A stretch of DNA of 45,731 nucleotides from Clostridia bacterium (GTDB lineage Bacteria > Bacillota > Clostridia > Oscillospirales > CAG-272), in contig CAAGDE010000160.1 of assembly GCA_900768535.1 (NCBI GenBank), positions 1-45,731 on the forward strand, given 5' to 3'. The notes beneath the pieces are model-generated. The model worked only from the letters and a program-made list of their open reading frames with translations, did no database searches and was not told where the DNA came from. Below, in pieces: positions 42,429 through 45,731 of the stretch. Both the position numbers and the translations under genes were made by a program. How positions within the stretch are numbered: the first letter of the stretch is position 1; each line of letters starts with the position of its first letter.

Positions 42429-43319
42429 TCAGTGCCTGTTTTTCCGGTAAGCCGAGGGGGACACGCCGTAGCGGTCGACAAAGTTGCGGAAGAATACGGT
42501 GGAGTCCGTAAAGCCGACCTGCCGGCAGACCTCCCCGATGGGCAGTGCGGTGGACAGCAGCAGCTGCGCCGCGCGATCCAGCTGAACCGAAAGAATGTAT
42601 TTCTTTGGATGCTGTCCCATCCGCTCCGAAAAGATCCGCCGGAAGTGGGAGGGGCTGAAATGGCAGAGCGCCGCCATCTGCGGGACCGTCAGGCAGACGC
42701 CCCGGTCCAGCGCCTGCGAAAATCCGGTCAGCGCCGCCAGGATCTTTCCGATGTCCGTACCCGCGGCGTGTGTGGCGCCGCCGGAATCATCCCCGGTGCG
42801 GGAGAGCAGCACCAGCAGGTGGAGCAGTCCCTCGGCGAGGCTGTCTCCGTCAAACGGACCGGTCGGCGGGCGGAGTGCGGCGTTTACCGAAAAGGATGCC
42901 GCCGCCGCAAGGAGCGGGTAGCGATCCGGCGGAAACACGCCGCTTGCCCGGCAGTCGCGTTGAAGCTGACCGATCCATTCCCGATCCGGCGTCAGGTGCG
43001 CGGTGCGGAGTTCGGACGGCAGGAAGCTGAGAAAATGCCAGACGGTGCCCTCTGCCGCGACGATGTTGTAGTGGGGCTGTCCCGGCAGGATGATCTGCAC
43101 GTCCCCTGCGCGGTAGGGAATGACGCGGTCGCCGAGATACAGCTGCCCCTCACCGCTGACGCAAAGTCCAAGCTCGAATTCCGCATGATAGTGGAGCATC
43201 CGGATCGGCTGGGGCTTCATGTGAAACGAGCTGACCCGGCAGAAGGACCAGTTCCTGTAGGGCGGAGACTGTTCGAACCGGCAGGGGAGAGCGTCCGGCT
43301 CTTTCGGCTGTGTATCCAT
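42429..43319 (-). CDS. AraC-family transcriptional regulator
   Basis: A 296-aa regulator with an N-terminal cupin-like sensor domain (LHYHAEFELGLCVSGEGQLY near residues 42-61) and a C-terminal pair of AraC HTH motifs (about 200-296, with MAALCHFSPSHFRRIFSERM and IGEVCRQVGFTDSTVFFRNF). It is divergent from the GH127-like gene across a 257-nt intergenic region holding both promoters, so it most likely activates that gene in response to a sugar. GAGG precedes the ATG. Confidence 0.93.
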   Translation of the reverse strand: MDTQPKEPDALPCRFEQSPPYRNWSFCRVSSFHMKPQPIRMLHYHAEFELGLCVSGEGQLYLGDRVIPYRAGDVQIILPGQPHYNIVAAEGTVWHFLSFLPSELRTAHLTPDREWIGQLQRDCRASGVFPPDRYPLLAAAASFSVNAALRPPTGPFDGDSLAEGLLHLLVLLSRTGDDSGGATHAAGTDIGKILAALTGFSQALDRGVCLTVPQMAALCHFSPSHFRRIFSERMGQHPKKYILSVQLDRAAQLLLSTALPIGEVCRQVGFTDSTVFFRNFVDRYGVSPSAYRKNRH

Positions 43320-43363
43320 GCGCTTGACCTCGCTTTCGGCATCCGATGATGCGTTCTGCCTTT

Positions 43364-43392
43364 ATTATGCCACAGTTTTTTCGGAAAGTCAA
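43364..43392 (-). promoter_or_regulatory. Promoter of the AraC regulator
   Basis: Minus strand: TTGACT (43392-43387), 17-nt spacer, CATAAT (43369-43364) preceded by TGTGG. Confidence 0.75.
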
Positions 43393-43469
43393 GTGCTTAT
43401 GCGAAAAAAGCTCCGCCTCCGGATGCGCGTTTTTGCAATATCCGACGTGCGGGAGTGTGATTTTTACAC

Positions 43470-43498
43470 TTTACTTTTCGTGCGTGATGTGCTATAAT
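43470..43498 (+). promoter_or_regulatory. Promoter of the GH127-like gene
   Basis: TTTACT (43470-43475), 17-nt spacer, TATAAT (43493-43498). The weak -35 fits a promoter that needs an activator. Confidence 0.7.
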
Positions 43499-43576
43499 GT
43501 ACATGAAACACGGCGCGCCGGGAAAATCCGGTCGGAACGCGGTGCGCGAAAAAACAGGATTTTCGGAGGAACGGAT

Positions 43577-45511
43577 ATGAAGACCGAATGGTTGCATACC
43601 AAGGACAAGCCCGATCTTTTGGATGCGGAAAAGCAGGTTGACTGCCGCTTTACGGGCGCTTTTTCGGAAGCGCTCGACTTCATCATGCAGTATCAGCTGA
43701 TGCGCCCGGAGCTGTGGCGCAGGTTTGCCGATCTCTACCGGATCCAGCCCGACGCCAAGCACGGCTGGTCAGGGGAGTACTGGGGCAAAATGATGCGCGG
43801 CGCCACGTGGGTGTACGCCTACAACCGGGACGAAAAGCTGTACGCAATCCTGCGGGAGAGCGTGCTGCAGCTGATCGGAAACGCCGAGCCATGCGGCAGA
43901 ATCTCTACCTACGCACAGGCACTGGAGTTCCGCGGATGGGATATGTGGTGCCGCAAGTACGTTCTGCTCGGACTGGAGTGCTTCTGGGAAATCTGCCCCG
44001 AAAACGATCTGCGCGAAACGGTCAAGGCGGCAATGATCCGGCACCTGGACTACATTGCGGCAAGGGTGGGGAACGGCATCGGTCAGATGTGCATCACCAA
44101 CACCTCGGACGCATGGAAGGGTGCGAATGCCGCGTCCATTCTGGAGCCGGTGATGAAGCTGTGGAAACTGACCGGCAAGAAGGAGTATCTCGCGTTTGCC
44201 GATCACATCGTCAGGTCCGGCGCCTGTGCGGGCGGGGAGAGCCTGTTTGAGCTGGCATACCGCGATGAGCTGCCGCCGTACCGCTATCCGGTTGCTAAGG
44301 CATACGAGGTCATGTCCTGCTTTGAGGGGCTTGCCGAATACTACCGCGTGACAAGAGAGGAGAAGTGGAGAACCGCCGTTCTCAACTTTGCGCACCGCAT
44401 TGTCACGGTGGAGAAGAGCATCATCGGCTGTTGCGGGTGCTTTGAGGAGCAGTATGACGGCGGCGCCCTCCGGCAGACCGCGACCACGCATTACTGGATC
44501 ATGCAGGAGACCTGCGTGACCGTGACGTGGATGAAGTTTGCGCTTCAGGCACTGCGCCTCTCCGGGGATGCGGTCTATGCCGACTGCATCGAGGAATCTT
44601 TCTATAATGCTTATCTCGGCGCGCTGAATACGAAGCACGTTGCATCGGTCGCGCGCATCCAGGCGGACGCGAAGGATCCGCGGAAGAACGGCAACCTGCC
44701 CACGCCGGAGGTCCTGACCTTCGACAGCTACAGCCCGCTCTTAGCCGGAGAAAGAGGGCAGATGGTCGGCGGATATAACATCATGCCGGACAACACCTTC
44801 TACGGCTGCTGTGCCTGCATCGGTTCTGCGGGCATCGGCATGATTCCCAAGGCGGCGATCCTGCACCGTGCGGACGGCGTTGTACTCAATCTCTACTTCG
44901 CAGGGGAGATGTCCGCGCAGACGCCGAAAAAGCAGACCCTGACGGTGCATACCGACACGACCTATCCTTACGGGGACGGCAGGATTGCAATGACGCTGTC
45001 GCTGAAGGCACCGGAGACCTTCGCCCTGACCCTGCGGGTTCCTGCCTGGAGCCGTGAGACAACAATTACCGTGAACGGGGAGCGCCTGCCGGTGGAGGGG
45101 ACGGGATATCAGTCCATCCCCCGCGAATGGAGGGACGGGGACAGCCTGGTTCTGACCCTGGATCTGCGCACACAGGTCGTTCTGCCGCCGGAGGGCTCCT
45201 GCAATGAGGACGATTTCTGCGCCTACCGCCGCGGACCCGTGATGCTGGGAGCCGATGCAAGACTCGGCAAGGATCCGGAGAGCGCCTTTGCCGTGGCGCA
45301 TGACAGCGAAAACCGGGTTTCCGGTGCCGTTTTGACGGAATGTCCGGAGATTCCCGACGCGAAGGTCGCGGTGTCATTGCCGACAACGGACGGAAAGACC
45401 GTTCGCCTCATCGATTATTCCTCCTGCGGGAAAACCTGGGATAAAACCTCCCGCTGTGCCGTCTGGCTCCCCAACGGCCGTTGTGACCATGTAATCACCG
45501 TGACAAGGTAA
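43577..45511 (+). CDS. GH127-like glycoside hydrolase (DUF1680 family)
   Basis: A 644-aa cytoplasmic protein (no signal peptide) of the DUF1680 clan, whose best-known member is beta-L-arabinofuranosidase HypBA1 (GH127). The first 400 residues are the (alpha/alpha)6 barrel; beta-sandwich domains follow. The zinc/nucleophile site of GH127 is conserved: Glu 311 and Cys 313 in QETCVTV, Cys 411 and Cys 412 in FYGCCACIGSAG. An upstream extension of the frame exists, but GGAGG before ATG 43577 sets the start. Divergence from the true GH127 means the sugar may not be arabinofuranose. It is probably controlled by the AraC gene. Confidence 0.88.
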   Translation: MKTEWLHTKDKPDLLDAEKQVDCRFTGAFSEALDFIMQYQLMRPELWRRFADLYRIQPDAKHGWSGEYWGKMMRGATWVYAYNRDEKLYAILRESVLQLIGNAEPCGRISTYAQALEFRGWDMWCRKYVLLGLECFWEICPENDLRETVKAAMIRHLDYIAARVGNGIGQMCITNTSDAWKGANAASILEPVMKLWKLTGKKEYLAFADHIVRSGACAGGESLFELAYRDELPPYRYPVAKAYEVMSCFEGLAEYYRVTREEKWRTAVLNFAHRIVTVEKSIIGCCGCFEEQYDGGALRQTATTHYWIMQETCVTVTWMKFALQALRLSGDAVYADCIEESFYNAYLGALNTKHVASVARIQADAKDPRKNGNLPTPEVLTFDSYSPLLAGERGQMVGGYNIMPDNTFYGCCACIGSAGIGMIPKAAILHRADGVVLNLYFAGEMSAQTPKKQTLTVHTDTTYPYGDGRIAMTLSLKAPETFALTLRVPAWSRETTITVNGERLPVEGTGYQSIPREWRDGDSLVLTLDLRTQVVLPPEGSCNEDDFCAYRRGPVMLGADARLGKDPESAFAVAHDSENRVSGAVLTECPEIPDAKVAVSLPTTDGKTVRLIDYSSCGKTWDKTSRCAVWLPNGRCDHVITVTR

Positions 45512-45540
45512 TAAAAGTCCCTGTAAAAAAAGTCCTAGAC

Positions 45541-45580
45541 AAAAAGCATCCGAGAGTTGAAAGACTTTCGGATGCTTTTT
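45541..45580 (+). terminator. Intrinsic terminator after the GH127-like gene
   Basis: Perfect 13-bp stem aaaaagcatccga / tcggatgcttttt; can act in both directions. Confidence 0.9.
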
Positions 45581-45602
45581 GGGAAGAAGCACGGCCGTCA
45601 TC

Positions 45603-45631
45603 TTTCAATAAAAGCCGTGTTGTGGTATCAT
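45603..45631 (+). promoter_or_regulatory. Promoter of a gene beyond the window edge
   Basis: TTTCAA (45603-45608), 17-nt spacer, TATCAT (45626-45631) preceded by TGTGG. A GGAGG site is at 45676-45680. Confidence 0.55.
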
Positions 45632-45692
45632 ATTTCCGTCACACAAAACACAACGGAGATATTATACGGCAGAACGGAGGAAATATACTTCT

Positions 45693-45731
45693 TTGAATTT
45701 TCGCATTTTGCTCCCCGCACGAAGCAACCGG
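45693..45731 (+). CDS. Possible start of a CDS running off the window (TTG start)
   Basis: A TTG 12 nt after GGAGG opens a frame that stays open to the edge (reads MNFRILLPARSNR if TTG is the start). The spacing is long and only 13 codons are visible, so this is a weak call; no family can be named. Confidence 0.25.
   Translation, partial: MNFRILLPARSNR

Noticed and set aside
1..45731. CRISPR array, rRNA genes or toxin-antitoxin pair
   Set aside because: No regularly spaced direct repeats, no rRNA-like conserved stretches and no small two-gene toxin-antitoxin arrangement were seen on either strand.

Overview
The window looks like a chromosomal segment of a GC-rich, anaerobic, endospore-forming Bacillota of class Clostridia, most likely in or near Oscillospirales/Ruminococcaceae. 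The grounds are three sporulation genes (spoIVA, gpr, spoIIP), a T-box leader on pheST, strong GGAGG-type ribosome binding sites, sigma-A promoters with TG-extended -10 boxes, and a class I lysyl-tRNA synthetase. Most of it is housekeeping DNA. No prophage, CRISPR array, conjugative module or complete defence system was seen.

Layout. 1-870: the 3' part of an IS481-type transposase cut by the window edge, then a long inverted repeat. 870-6200: a Na/Pi symporter-like gene (minus), then a large signal-peptide/TM protein of unknown function joined to trpS with 1 nt between them. 6300-11750: a TetR regulator, then an operon of a membrane-bound XRE regulator, a DUF4097 lipoprotein and a two-gene ABC transporter, then an unknown membrane protein. 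11840-14020: divergent MATE and VanZ genes. 14100-18710: membrane protein, metG, gpsA and tatD. 18890-22890: an EF-G-like GTPase and a convergent uracil/xanthine permease whose leader can form mutually exclusive hairpins ending in an intrinsic terminator. 22880-26080: azlC-azlD, spoIVA and a DUF5662 gene. 26200-30020: pheS-pheT behind a T-box. 30020-32690: a solute-binding lipoprotein with a large alanine-rich insertion. 32780-36140: gpr-spoIIP, a small membrane protein that overlaps spoIIP antisense, and an XRE/S24 repressor. 36440-39300: a short HTH protein, nadE, tRNA-Thr(CGU) and the best copy of a TTAA-ended palindromic element. 39297-43320 (minus): dut, class I lysK with a tRNA-binding tail, a flavin reductase and an AraC regulator. 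43577-45511: a GH127-like glycoside hydrolase opposite the AraC gene. The last 150 bases hold a terminator, a promoter and perhaps the start of another gene.

How it fits together. Aminoacylation is heavily represented (trpS, metG, pheS, pheT, lysK, one tRNA), and three of these synthetases carry EMAP/OB-type tRNA-binding domains. The spore genes act in coat assembly (spoIVA), engulfment (spoIIP) and germination proteolysis (gpr). The AraC/GH127 pair looks like a locally controlled glycan-use unit. The XRE-DUF4097-ABC operon looks like a self-regulated export or envelope-stress module.

The signals most worth checking are the attenuator-like leader of the uracil/xanthine permease, the small TTAA-ended palindromic element with three copies at different stages of decay, the split solute-binding protein, and the LysRS-tRBD fusion. 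All function calls are from reading the sequence; no database search was run.
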